From contig NZ_WRXO01000010.1 of the NCBI RefSeq assembly GCF_009758125.1, forward strand, positions 186,001-250,000: a stretch of 64,000 nucleotides of DNA. The letters are read 5' to 3'. Within the stretch, counting starts at the first letter, position 1. Every line of letters begins with the position of its first letter. The notes under the pieces are model-generated. The model worked only from the letters and a program-made list of their open reading frames with translations, did no database searches and was not told where the DNA came from. Below are positions 7,725 to 16,534 of the stretch, one piece after another. The position numbers were made by a program, and so were the translations under genes. The stretch is from Chitinophaga oryziterrae (GTDB lineage Bacteria; Bacteroidota; Bacteroidia; Chitinophagales; Chitinophagaceae).

Positions 7725-9731
7725 TTAGAAATTTACGACATAAGCTCCCTGGTCCGGAACCGAAAAGAAGCGCAAAGTTAGCGCGTAACAATCACTTTTC
7801 CATTTTCGAATGTTCTTAGACGTGTTGGAAGCATCAAATATTAGCATCCCTATTCCATACAATGAATCCAATTGTTTGATATCCACATGAGGATTATGTG
7901 ACAGTAAAAGATAATCTGTCTGTAATTTTTTTCCTTCATGTTGTATGGGTATCCGCACATCTGAACTGTCGATCAGCAGCAGACGCTTGTTACCTATCAT
8001 AATATAGCCCGATGAATACCGGCAATAACGGGTGATTTTATAATATGCTCTTGCTGTTTGCAGATAAGATGCATCCGGCTTATCTCCCAGGAACTGCACA
8101 CTACGTCCATATATCACATCAACAGCCGTATGCGCAGGAATGTTGTAGACAATTAGTCTGCGCTGCCGCTGTGCCTGTAAATTATCTGCCATATCCCATG
8201 CAGCCCACAACAAGCCACAGACCATTGCCAGCATTACTCCTTTAGGCCAACGGTGCAGCCACCAGCATAAAAGACCCGCAATTATTCCGTAACAGCAAAA
8301 CGTGCCGTACAACGTTATATGAATCTCTGTTATCAGCGCCCCCGGTAAATGCCCGATCCACGCTACAGACGTATTCATGTAATATATCAGCCACTTCAAA
8401 ACTGCCCCTGTAAAATGAAGGGGCATCACCAGTAACAGGATTTCCGCATAGAGAATGACAGTTGATAAAGGCACAGCCAACAAATTTGCGGGCAGGAAGT
8501 ACAATGGAAACTGCTGGAAATAATACAGGCAAACAGGGAGGGTAAGCACCTGCGCAGATAATGTAAGCGCTGTCGCTTCCCATATTTTATCCAGCCAGCG
8601 GTTACGAACATACAACAGCTGGTAAATTGGTCTGAAACAGATAAGTATACTCAATACTGCCAGGTATGATAACTGGAAACCAGCATCTGTCAGCAAATAA
8701 GGGTCATAACATAACAACAGGAAAGCGGAGCCCATCAGCGTGTTGTAGATGTTTGAGTGACGGTCCAGTGCAAACCGGCCTACGGTAATAAAGGAAAACA
8801 TTACGGTAGCTCTCAGCACAGATGCAGACGCGCCGGTAAGCCATGTAAAAGCCCAAAGAAAAAAGAGAATAATACTGGCCTTGAGTATCTTCGATGGCAA
8901 ATATTGCAGCAACCATAACAGACTCCCGTAAATAAGCGCCAGATGCATTCCGGAAATCGCGATAATATGCACGATCCCCGTATTCGTATAGTCCTGCACC
9001 ATGCCTTTATCCAGGTCATAGCGGTAGCCTATCAGTAAAGCTGCTGCCAGTCCGGCCTCCGGCTCTCCTATATGCTGTTTAAGGATACGCAGGCAGTAAT
9101 TCCTTATTATTCCTGTCTGGCTGTTTAAAACCAATTTCCACTCTCCTTCCTGCAAATAGACCTGCTGATAGATCTGCTGTGCGGCACAATACCCTCTGTA
9201 ATCAAACCCGCCAGGGTTACCACTGTTCTGTATATCCCGCAACTTATTACACAGCAACAGCTGATTACCACATTGCAAAGCCCCTGCACCTTTCTCCTTT
9301 TCCAGGTATACCAGCAGCTTCCCCTTCACTGGCAACAGGCTGTCCCCACGAACGATACCATCCACCCGTACAACCGTTTTATAAGACCGTGGCTTCTCCT
9401 GCAAAGGCTCCTGCACCGTTACAAGCAGCAGGTCGGAAAAGCCTGATAAACCGGCATAATAATGCCTGCTATGCCGGATATCTGCATAGCAGGTAACAAG
9501 ACAGCCCACTGCTATAATCAGCAGGTGAATGACCACTCCTTTTATCCAGCCATAAGTAAACTGTATCCATAAAGGCAACCGGGATAAAGTCAGCAATATC
9601 ATCCCGGACAGGCTACATCCCACCCATAATACGACCGGTAATAAAGGCGTATATGATTGTAATACAATGCCTGTAGAAAATGGAAGGATCAAGCGTACAA
9701 AAGGTGCGCGTTTTAAAAAGGCAACAAACAT
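7725..9731 (-). CDS. comEC: ComEC/Rec2-family DNA uptake channel
   Basis: A 668-residue polytopic membrane protein with N-terminal helices, a DUF4131-like soluble segment (about 60-200) and the Competence domain (about 225-490, with TGIVHIIAISGMHLALIYG, the family hallmark). In transforming bacteria ComEC forms the inner-membrane channel for single-stranded DNA. The C-terminal metallo-beta-lactamase-like part is short and lacks an HxHxDH motif: only LLLSHNPHVDIKQLD remains where the fold would sit. A nuclease role for this region is therefore unlikely. A candidate minus-strand -7 box (TATATTTG) is at 9752-9759. Confidence 0.9.
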   Translation of the reverse strand: MFVAFLKRAPFVRLILPFSTGIVLQSYTPLLPVVLWVGCSLSGMILLTLSRLPLWIQFTYGWIKGVVIHLLIIAVGCLVTCYADIRHSRHYYAGLSGFSDLLLVTVQEPLQEKPRSYKTVVRVDGIVRGDSLLPVKGKLLVYLEKEKGAGALQCGNQLLLCNKLRDIQNSGNPGGFDYRGYCAAQQIYQQVYLQEGEWKLVLNSQTGIIRNYCLRILKQHIGEPEAGLAAALLIGYRYDLDKGMVQDYTNTGIVHIIAISGMHLALIYGSLLWLLQYLPSKILKASIILFFLWAFTWLTGASASVLRATVMFSFITVGRFALDRHSNIYNTLMGSAFLLLCYDPYLLTDAGFQLSYLAVLSILICFRPIYQLLYVRNRWLDKIWEATALTLSAQVLTLPVCLYYFQQFPLYFLPANLLAVPLSTVILYAEILLLVMPLHFTGAVLKWLIYYMNTSVAWIGHLPGALITEIHITLYGTFCCYGIIAGLLCWWLHRWPKGVMLAMVCGLLWAAWDMADNLQAQRQRRLIVYNIPAHTAVDVIYGRSVQFLGDKPDASYLQTARAYYKITRYCRYSSGYIMIGNKRLLLIDSSDVRIPIQHEGKKLQTDYLLLSHNPHVDIKQLDSLYGIGMLIFDASNTSKNIRKWKSDCYALTLRFFSVPDQGAYVVNF

Positions 9732-10026
9732 AAATGGTCAATTGAGGACTACAAATATAAAACAGATGAGCTCGCGGATTTCAGGAACTTGATAAGTTTT
9801 TAGGATGAAATGTATTTCTGCAATAAGATCGATTTTAAATATCTATAAATTTTACAATTGTTATATCAATGAAAAACAGTAAATTAGTAATAACGATTTT
9901 ATTGATCTGTTATTGATTAGTTAACATCTTTTTAATATTTAATATTTATAGTAAACTGCACTACCGGTCACGCTATTTATGCAAATAAATAGACGTGTCT
10001 TTAATGGTTATTTTGAGGGAAAAGAA

Positions 10027-10050
10027 AGAGCCTGATCTTCATCAGGCTCT
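10027..10050 (-). terminator. Second hairpin downstream of carB
   Basis: A perfect 10-bp stem (AGAGCCTGAT/ATCAGGCTCT, loop CTTC). On the minus strand it is followed by a T-rich stretch, so it works as a tandem back-up terminator for carB. The plus-strand T tract is weaker. Confidence 0.6.
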
Positions 10051-10087
10051 GATCTTTTAATACAAGACCGCAATATTATCGCTTTGA

Positions 10088-10133
10088 TATAAAAGTAAAA
10101 GGCCTTCCGGATGGAAGGCCTTTTACTTTTATA
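10088..10133. terminator. Strong bidirectional terminator after carB
   Basis: A perfect 21-bp stem with loop GGAT; its core is AAGGCCTTCC/GGAAGGCCTT and its outer arms are A/T-rich on both sides. It ends carB transcription, 12 nt after the stop. Confidence 0.9.
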
Positions 10134-10145
10134 ATATGCTTGCAC

Positions 10146-12959
10146 CTATTTGCTCAGGTACATGCTTTTCTCTTTATATAATGTTCTGAAATAAGGATCA
10201 CGCAAGTCTTTAATAAAGCGGATCGCTTCACCGGTAGACTTCATCTCAGGCCCTAATTCCTTGTTCACTCCGGGGAACTTGTTGAAAGAGAACACCGGCT
10301 CCTTGATAGCAAACCCTTTCAGGTTCTTCTCTATCGTAAAATCCTTCAGCTTTTTGGCACCCAGCATCACTTTGGTTGCAATGTTCAGGTAAGGTACCTG
10401 GTAAGCCTTGGCTATGAACGGCGTTGTACGGGATGCACGTGGATTTGCTTCAATCACGAACACCTGACCATTCTTAATGGCAAACTGGATGTTGATCAGT
10501 CCGCAGATATTCAGTGCGCGTGCTATCTTCTCCGCATAAAACTCCATGGTAGTTACTTCCAGCGGAGTAAGGTTGAATGATGGCAGCAATGCATTACTAT
10601 CCCCGCTATGAATACCAGCAGGCTCTATATGCTCCATTACACCCATCACGTGGAAATCATCCCCATCAAAAATACCATCTATCTCAGCCTCCTGACAACG
10701 ATCCAGGAAGTGGTCAATCAGTATCTTATTACCTGGTAAATGTTTCAGCAGGCTCAGTACAGATGTTTCCAGTTCTTCTTCGTTGATCACGATCCTCATA
10801 CGCTGGCCTCCCAGTACATAAGAAGGACGGACCAGCACTGGGTAACCTACCTCTTTTGCTACTTCTATCGCATCATCTGTATTGTAAGCAGTACCATAAT
10901 TAGGATAAGGGATACCCAGGTCTTTCAGCAGGTCTGAGAAACGGCCCCGGTCTTCTGCAATGTCCATGTTATCGAAAGAAGTACCAATGATCTTTACCCC
11001 TTTCTCTTCCAGGCGTTTTGCCAGTTTCAAGGCTGTTTGCCCACCTAACTGTACAATCACCCCTACTGGTTTTTCCAGCTCTATGATTTCCCACAGATGT
11101 TCCCAGAACACCGGTTCAAAGTACAGCTTGTCTGCCATGTCAAAGTCTGTAGACACCGTTTCAGGGTTACAGTTTACCATGATAGCCTCGTAACCGGATT
11201 CCTGGATCGCCTGCAGGCCATGGGTACAGCAGTAGTCGAATTCAATACCCTGACCAATACGGTTTGGACCAGAACCCAATACGATCACCTTCTTCTTATC
11301 GGAAGGCTTGCTTTCATTCTCTGTATCAAAAGTGGAGTAGAAATAAGGGGTCTTAGCTTCAAACTCTGCGGCGCAGGTATCTACCATTTTAAAGGTACGG
11401 GTAATGCCCAGCGATTTACGCTTTGCATATACCTCATCTTCCTCACAGTCCAGCAGGTGCGTCAGCTGCATATCAGAGAAGCCCATCTTCTTGGCTTCAG
11501 ACAGCAGATCGTTCGGAACGGTGTTAAGATCAAATTCCAGCAGTTGCTTTTCCAGTGTAACGATATCGTTGATCTGGTTCAGGAACCACTTATCTATGTA
11601 AGTCATCTGGTGCAGATGCTTAACAGAAACACCAGCCATCAGGGCATCCTTAATACGGAAAATCCTGTCCCAGGTAGGTGTCTTCATTCTTTCCAGTAAT
11701 TGCTCACTGCTCATCAGCGACTTGCCATAGTAACCTAATCCCAGGGCATCATTCTCCAAACTCTGACAGGCTTTCTGCAGCGCTTCAGGGAAAGTACGGC
11801 CGATCGCCATTACTTCTCCTACAGATTTCATCTGCAGGCCCAGCGTCTGATCAGCGCCTTTAAATTTATCGAAGTTCCAGCGTGGCATCTTTACTATTAC
11901 ATAGTCCAGTGCTGGTTCAAAGAAAGCGGAAGTTGTTTTGGTGATCTGGTTTTCCAGTTCATCCAGTGTATAACCAATAGCCAGTTTAGCAGCTATTTTG
12001 GCAATCGGGTAACCGGTAGCTTTGGAAGCCAGTGCGGAAGAACGGCTTACACGTGGATTGATCTCGATAGCGATCAGTTCCTCATTAGCCGGGTTCTGTG
12101 AAAACTGTACGTTACAACCACCGGCAAAATTGCCCAGGTCGCGCATCATCATGATCGCCTTGTTACGCATATCCTGGAAGGACGTGTCGCTGAGGGTCAT
12201 GGCTGGTGCTACTGTGATAGAGTCCCCTGTATGGATACCCATAGGGTCCAGGTTCTCTACAGTACAAATGATCACCACGTTATCATTACTGTCGCGCAGT
12301 AATTCAAGTTCATATTCTTTCCATCCCAGTACAGCTTTTTCAACCAGTACTTCATGGATAGGGGACGCCTGTAATCCGCGTTGCAATGCTTCATCCAGTT
12401 CATCTTTGCTGTGTACAAAACCGCCACCGGTACCTCCTAATGTAAAGGAAGGACGGATAACCAGGGGGAATCCTATTTCCTGGGCAAATTCCTTCCCTTC
12501 CAGGAAAGAGTTAGCCGTTCTTGCAGGAGCCACAGGAACACCCAGTTGTATCATCCACTGGCGGAACTGCTCACGGTCTTCTGCTTTATCTATTGCTTTA
12601 ATGTCCACACCTATCAGGCGCACATTATATTTCTGCCATATTCCCAGCTCATCTACTTCTTTACAGAGGTTCAGCGCTGTCTGACCGCCCATGGTAGGCA
12701 ATACGGCATCTATCTGATGTTCTTCCAGTATCTGTTCTATACTTTCCACCGTAAGGGGCAACAGGTATACCTTATCGGCCATCATGGGATCCGTCATGAT
12801 AGTAGCCGGATTAGAATTTATCAGCACCACTTTGATTCCTTCCTCGCGCAGCGAACGTGCTGCCTGGGAACCGGAATAGTCAAATTCACAAGCCTGACCA
12901 ATAATAATAGGACCAGAACCAATAATAAGAACAGATTTGATAGAGGAGTCTTTAGGCAT
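10146..12959 (-). CDS. carB: Carbamoyl-phosphate synthase large subunit
   Basis: A 937-residue enzyme with two homologous ATP-grasp halves. Each begins with a typical segment (SVLIIGSGPIIIGQACEFDYSG at the N-terminus, VIVLGSGPNRIGQGIEFDYCC near residue 560). With CarA it makes carbamoyl phosphate from glutamine, bicarbonate and two ATP for pyrimidine and arginine synthesis. The protein stops after the second ATP-grasp unit (ending in FIKDLRDPYFRTLYKEKSMYLSK) and lacks the roughly 130-residue MGS-like allosteric domain of the 1073-residue E. coli enzyme. UMP/ornithine control through that domain should therefore be absent. carA is not adjacent. Confidence 0.97.
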   Translation of the reverse strand: MPKDSSIKSVLIIGSGPIIIGQACEFDYSGSQAARSLREEGIKVVLINSNPATIMTDPMMADKVYLLPLTVESIEQILEEHQIDAVLPTMGGQTALNLCKEVDELGIWQKYNVRLIGVDIKAIDKAEDREQFRQWMIQLGVPVAPARTANSFLEGKEFAQEIGFPLVIRPSFTLGGTGGGFVHSKDELDEALQRGLQASPIHEVLVEKAVLGWKEYELELLRDSNDNVVIICTVENLDPMGIHTGDSITVAPAMTLSDTSFQDMRNKAIMMMRDLGNFAGGCNVQFSQNPANEELIAIEINPRVSRSSALASKATGYPIAKIAAKLAIGYTLDELENQITKTTSAFFEPALDYVIVKMPRWNFDKFKGADQTLGLQMKSVGEVMAIGRTFPEALQKACQSLENDALGLGYYGKSLMSSEQLLERMKTPTWDRIFRIKDALMAGVSVKHLHQMTYIDKWFLNQINDIVTLEKQLLEFDLNTVPNDLLSEAKKMGFSDMQLTHLLDCEEDEVYAKRKSLGITRTFKMVDTCAAEFEAKTPYFYSTFDTENESKPSDKKKVIVLGSGPNRIGQGIEFDYCCTHGLQAIQESGYEAIMVNCNPETVSTDFDMADKLYFEPVFWEHLWEIIELEKPVGVIVQLGGQTALKLAKRLEEKGVKIIGTSFDNMDIAEDRGRFSDLLKDLGIPYPNYGTAYNTDDAIEVAKEVGYPVLVRPSYVLGGQRMRIVINEEELETSVLSLLKHLPGNKILIDHFLDRCQEAEIDGIFDGDDFHVMGVMEHIEPAGIHSGDSNALLPSFNLTPLEVTTMEFYAEKIARALNICGLINIQFAIKNGQVFVIEANPRASRTTPFIAKAYQVPYLNIATKVMLGAKKLKDFTIEKNLKGFAIKEPVFSFNKFPGVNKELGPEMKSTGEAIRFIKDLRDPYFRTLYKEKSMYLSK

Positions 12960-13028
12960 TTGCGTTTTCTATTGTAAAAATTAAAAACCAGACGATTTTA
13001 ATACCATTCACCAGACAAAAAAATCGTG

Positions 13029-13061
13029 CAAAAGTACGGGTTTCGCAGTGTATTATGACAA
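13029..13061 (-). promoter_or_regulatory. Candidate carB promoter
   Basis: On the minus strand a TTG (13059-13061) is followed after 22 nt by TACTTTTG (13029-13036). This fits the Bacteroidota TTG-N(17-23)-TAnnTTTG promoter. The carB ATG lies 70 nt further on. Confidence 0.6.
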
Positions 13062-13263
13062 TAAAATTTTCCGCTGAAAACTACCCTTGCACCTAAACCC
13101 TTCACAGACAATAAAAAGACGACACGAATAATAATTATACATATATTATTTCTCCCCGTTCCGGTCACCCGTTATCAGATATTTTTCACATACCCCTTTT
13201 TCATAATTTATTAACACGCAATGAAGATATGTCCCTTGCAAATCACTCTTGCGTTAAAGGAAA

Positions 13264-13293
13264 AAGGCCGCGGATCGTGTGATCCGCGGCCTT
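13264..13293. terminator. Terminator downstream of the MFS gene
   Basis: A perfect 13-bp GC-rich stem (core GGCCGCGGATC/GATCCGCGGCC) with loop GTGT and T runs on both sides. It ends the leftward deoR-type regulator/MFS operon, just past the MFS stop. Confidence 0.88.
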
Positions 13294-13298
13294 CTTTT

Positions 13299-14543
13299 TT
13301 AGTTCTTTATCTTCCCGCTCATCAATGCTATACACATTCCCATCACCGCTATTATAGAGAACGAAATTCGTAAACTCGTTGCCTGCGCTACAAACCCTAT
13401 CAATGGTGGTCCCAGCAGAAATCCCAGGTAACCGATCGTAGATACAGCTGCCAACGCCACGCCGGGAGACATTGTCCTGCTACGCCCGGCTGTACTGTAC
13501 ACCAGCGGAACAACAGAAGATACCCCCGCCCCTACCAGCAGGAAGCCGAAAATGGCTGTAGCGAAATAAGGTAATGATACAGAAATCAGTAATCCTCCGG
13601 CTGTCAGCGCTCCACTCATCTGCAACATCCGCTTTACACCAAACCGTGTGGTCAGCCAGTCGGCAATAAAACGGAAAGAAGCCATCGTACTCATAAAAGC
13701 CGTATAACCAATGCCTGCAATACCTTCCGGTGAATGGATCACCTTTCTGAAATATACACCACTCCAGTCGAACATTGTTCCTTCACAGATCATAGAACAA
13801 AATGCGATGATCCCCAGTATAAGTATAGGCATCATCACCCGTATCCTTCTTTTAAAAAAAGAGAACGCAAACTGCCTGCCCGTCGTTGTCTTCAATATCA
13901 GTAACCTGCGTGTCATCCACGGGAACAGGTACTTTATCCCTTTCCCTCCTTTCTCCTCATCTACTTTGACATCATGACGAACAGCCCATTTTATACTAAC
14001 TCCTACAATGATAATCGCCATTACCATAATTATCAGGAAATGCTGATAAGGGATTACTTTACCGGCAGACATCGCAGTTCCGATCGCAGCGCCGGTAAAT
14101 CCGGCCAGGCTCCACAACCCATGAAAAGAGGCCATGATAGAACGGCCATACATCGCCTCTACCAGTACTGCCTGTGTATTCACAGCTATATTAGCCATGT
14201 TACCACAAAAACCAAACAGCATCAGACAGGGAAATAACTGCCAGGATTCACCTACCAGTCCGAGCGTAGGTAACACTCCCGCATACAATAACCCAGCAAT
14301 CATCACTACCTGACGGCTTCCATATTTGCTCACCAGCCATCCTGCCACAGGCATAGACAACATAGAACCTATCGGCAATGCCAGCAGCATCCCTCCCAGT
14401 TCCCCGTCACTCATATGCAACTTCTGCTGAATAGCAGGAATACGGGATGCCCAGCTTGCAAAGCAGAGCCCTGTTAAGAAGAACAATGCACTTACCGCAA
14501 TACGTGCAGATCTTTTCTGAGAATAGTCTAATGTAAGTTCCAT
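13299..14543 (-). CDS. MFS transporter (YbjJ-like)
   Basis: A 414-residue polytopic membrane protein with about twelve hydrophobic helices and the MFS loop motif GWLVSKYGSRQVV between helices 2 and 3. FLTGLCFASWASRIPAIQQKLHMSDGELG resembles the YbjJ branch of the superfamily, whose substrate is unknown. It is separated by 1 nt from the DeoR-family regulator upstream and is surely in the same operon. A HAD-type nucleotidase is transcribed divergently from the regulator; E. coli ybjJ also sits beside a HAD phosphatase. Substrate cannot be read from the sequence; a phosphorylated sugar or nucleoside-related compound is a guess. Confidence 0.85.
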   Translation of the reverse strand: MELTLDYSQKRSARIAVSALFFLTGLCFASWASRIPAIQQKLHMSDGELGGMLLALPIGSMLSMPVAGWLVSKYGSRQVVMIAGLLYAGVLPTLGLVGESWQLFPCLMLFGFCGNMANIAVNTQAVLVEAMYGRSIMASFHGLWSLAGFTGAAIGTAMSAGKVIPYQHFLIIMVMAIIIVGVSIKWAVRHDVKVDEEKGGKGIKYLFPWMTRRLLILKTTTGRQFAFSFFKRRIRVMMPILILGIIAFCSMICEGTMFDWSGVYFRKVIHSPEGIAGIGYTAFMSTMASFRFIADWLTTRFGVKRMLQMSGALTAGGLLISVSLPYFATAIFGFLLVGAGVSSVVPLVYSTAGRSRTMSPGVALAAVSTIGYLGFLLGPPLIGFVAQATSLRISFSIIAVMGMCIALMSGKIKN

Positions 14544-14544
14544 A

Positions 14545-15291
14545 TTAGATCACTTTTATGCCTAGCTGCAGATAAGGAGTTGCCAGTGCAAGCCCCGCAG
14601 CGTCTGTAATAATGGTATCCATCTCTGTAATATCACACACCTTATAAGGTTCGGCTGTTCCCATCTTATCGCTGGTCACCAGGGAGATGACCCGGTTTGC
14701 TGATTGCACCATTACATTCTTTACGGCCGCTTCTTCCATATCCGGACCAGTAACCCCTACTTCTGTATGCAAACTGCATACCCCCATAAAACAGATATCC
14801 GCCCTTACCTTTTCCAGCATACGAATAGTATCCAGCCCTGCCGTCACCTGCGAGCTTTTGAAAATACGCCCGCCGGTAAGGATCACTTCTATTCCCGGAT
14901 GCTCCATCAGCTGCATAGCAATAGGAACACTGGGAGTAATCACCGTAAGTTCTAATGAGGGAGGAAAAAGTTTTACCAGGGCATATGTTGAAGTCCCCCC
15001 GTCTATAATAAGTGTTTGTCCGTTTTCCAGGAATGACAATGCCTTGCCTGCAATCGCTTTCTTATCGTCTTCATGAATACCAATGCGTTCATTAAAAGTA
15101 TAAGGATGAGGAGAGTGCGGAATAGCACCACCTCTTACTTTAATTAACAGGCCATTTTGTGCCAGTACTTCCAGGTCGCGGCGCACAGTGTCTTCAGACA
15201 CCTGCAGATCATTACTCAGCTCCGTATGTAATACCTTATGATCGGTCTTTAACTTCCTGAGTATATAATCGAAACGCTCCTCTTTCAGCAT
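14545..15291 (-). CDS. DeoR/GlpR-family transcriptional regulator
   Basis: A 248-residue regulator with an N-terminal winged helix-turn-helix (about 1-57, with LSNDLQVSEDTVRRDLEVL) and a C-terminal DeoRC sensor domain (about 75-235, with IIDGGTSTYALV and FMGVCSL). The family usually represses a transport or catabolic operon until a phosphorylated sugar binds. The coupled MFS gene and the divergent nucleotidase are its likely targets. The 72-nt divergent region contains repeated TTGCA/TGCAA motifs and an imperfect inverted repeat that could be its operator. Confidence 0.92.
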   Translation of the reverse strand: MLKEERFDYILRKLKTDHKVLHTELSNDLQVSEDTVRRDLEVLAQNGLLIKVRGGAIPHSPHPYTFNERIGIHEDDKKAIAGKALSFLENGQTLIIDGGTSTYALVKLFPPSLELTVITPSVPIAMQLMEHPGIEVILTGGRIFKSSQVTAGLDTIRMLEKVRADICFMGVCSLHTEVGVTGPDMEEAAVKNVMVQSANRVISLVTSDKMGTAEPYKVCDITEMDTIITDAAGLALATPYLQLGIKVI

Positions 15292-15306
15292 GTTCTTGCA
15301 ATTTTA

Positions 15307-15330
15307 TGCAATATTATGAAATAATTTGCA
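15307..15330. promoter_or_regulatory. Candidate operator of the DeoR-family regulator
   Basis: An imperfect inverted repeat (TGCAATATTAT-GAA-ATAATTTGCA) sits in the short divergent region between the regulator and the nucleotidase. Further TTGCA copies lie at its flanks (near 15296 and 15345). Its place and symmetry suit autoregulation; binding is inferred. Confidence 0.45.
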
Positions 15331-15363
15331 ACAAATGCATAACTTTGCACAAAACAGCAGAAT

Positions 15364-15885
15364 ATGGCAAGGATTGCAATAGACATGGATGGCGTTATGG
15401 CAGATACTGCACAGCAGTTCATCAACTACTATGAGCAACGTTACGGCGTGAGAATAGACAAGGAGACATTAAATGGCCATCCGGAAACAGGCGGATTCCC
15501 CCATGAAAAAGGAATCATCCGTAGCTTCCTTTTCGAACCAGGCTTCTTCAGGACCAAACCGGTAATAAAAGACAGCCAGGAAGTAATAAAAGCATTACAG
15601 GAGAAATACGAAGTATTCATAGTATCCGCTGCAATAGAATTCCCTGGTTCTTTAACAGAGAAAATCGAATGGCTGCAGGAACACTATCCTTTCATCAGCT
15701 GGCAGAATATAGTTTTCTGCGGATCGAAGACGATCGTACAGGCAGATTACATGATTGATGATCATATCAAAAACCTGCAGCATTTTAAAGGAGAAGCACT
15801 GATGTATACAGCGCCGCATAATATTAATGTGACGGACTACAAACGTGTAAACAACTGGGAAGAAGTTGGTCAACTGTTATTATAG
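15364..15885 (+). CDS. 5'(3')-deoxyribonucleotidase-like HAD phosphatase
   Basis: A 173-residue HAD-fold protein whose N-terminus, MARIAIDMDGVMADTAQQF, gives the DxDGVxAD catalytic signature (Asp7 nucleophile, Asp9 acid/base). Motif II is near FIVSAA and motif III near YMIDDHIKNL. This matches the NT5C family of 5'-nucleotidases, which removes phosphate from deoxyribonucleoside monophosphates. It is transcribed away from the DeoR/MFS pair and may share its regulation. Its last codons overlap the end of the next leftward gene by 6 nt. Confidence 0.85.
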   Translation: MARIAIDMDGVMADTAQQFINYYEQRYGVRIDKETLNGHPETGGFPHEKGIIRSFLFEPGFFRTKPVIKDSQEVIKALQEKYEVFIVSAAIEFPGSLTEKIEWLQEHYPFISWQNIVFCGSKTIVQADYMIDDHIKNLQHFKGEALMYTAPHNINVTDYKRVNNWEEVGQLLL

Positions 15886-16329
15886 ATCAATACCGGCAAC
15901 GTTATTGATACTATTGAACTCATAAAATCCGGGGTCTGTGGCATAGCCTTTTAAAACAGGCTGGTACAAAAGGTCGTAGGCGCAGCGTTCAAATGCTACC
16001 GCATCAATGATCAGCTCCTGAGAGAGGTTAGTCCAGGTACAGTTTACACCTTCAGCCACGTCACTGTCTTCCAGCTCTCCTGCAGTAGTATCCCGGAATA
16101 CCGGCCACCACATTTCCAGTGATAAAGCAACTTCCCGCACGATAAGATGTATTGCATCCGGAAGAATAGTGTATTCTTCCACCTTTATTAATGCGTTACG
16201 CTGATCCCGGTTCAATCTTTTCGCAAGGATTTCACGGTTACGCTTTTGTGTAAGTAGTTCCGACGCGCCGTTAATCTGCATTCCAATATACCATATGGGA
16301 GAATCAAATGCGTTTGGCAAAAAATCCAT
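15880..16329 (-). CDS. Degenerate Y1 (REP-associated tyrosine) transposase-like protein
   Basis: From the preferred ATG at 16329 the product is 149 residues; a GTG at 16368 would add 13. No function is established. The layout resembles Y1/TnpA-REP transposases: an N-terminal strand, a helix (LLTQKRNREILAKRLN), then YTILPDAIHLIV (53-64) where active enzymes have a PDHxHLL motif, and a C-terminal DLLYQPVLKGYATDPGFYEFNS that resembles the YIHxNPVxxGLVxxPxxYxxSS segment. The first His of the HUH pair is replaced by Ala59; only His61 remains. I infer a domesticated or decaying relative without nicking activity. The similarity is by eye. A perfect inverted repeat lies upstream at 16374-16388. Confidence 0.55.
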   Translation of the reverse strand: MDFLPNAFDSPIWYIGMQINGASELLTQKRNREILAKRLNRDQRNALIKVEEYTILPDAIHLIVREVALSLEMWWPVFRDTTAGELEDSDVAEGVNCTWTNLSQELIIDAVAFERCAYDLLYQPVLKGYATDPGFYEFNSINNVAGIDL

Positions 16330-16373
16330 GTGAAGTAGCTTTATAATATTTAGCAGTAGATTATACACATTAT

Positions 16374-16388
16374 GATACTACCAGTATC
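16374..16388. promoter_or_regulatory. Perfect inverted repeat upstream of the Y1-like gene
   Basis: GATACT-ACC-AGTATC is a perfect 6-bp palindrome with a 3-nt centre. It lies 45 nt before the preferred start. It could be an operator for the neighbouring double-HTH protein or a remnant of a transposon-end hairpin. Confidence 0.35.
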
Positions 16389-16534
16389 CTTATGGTAACA
16401 CTAGTGAAATTATAATAATTTTATGATACAATGAAAAAGGAAAGTTTCATTTCATAAGCTACAGAGTAATAAAATACAACAGGGAAGATCGATATAGGTA
16501 CAATGCTCTACCGGGTAATAACCCTACTATCAGA

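Larger units (their letters stand above)
9732..10145. other. Intergenic region between carB and comEC
   Basis: 414 AT-rich bases without a convincing ORF. It contains a comEC-side -7 box (TATATTTG on the minus strand, 9752-9759), about 200 nt of low-complexity AT sequence, and two hairpins (10027-10050 and 10088-10133) described separately. Confidence 0.6.
12960..13298. other. Intergenic region upstream of carB
   Basis: 339 AT-rich bases. It holds the inferred carB promoter (13029-13061) and the terminator shared with the MFS gene (13264-13293). I see no ORF, tRNA or repeat in it. Confidence 0.6.
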
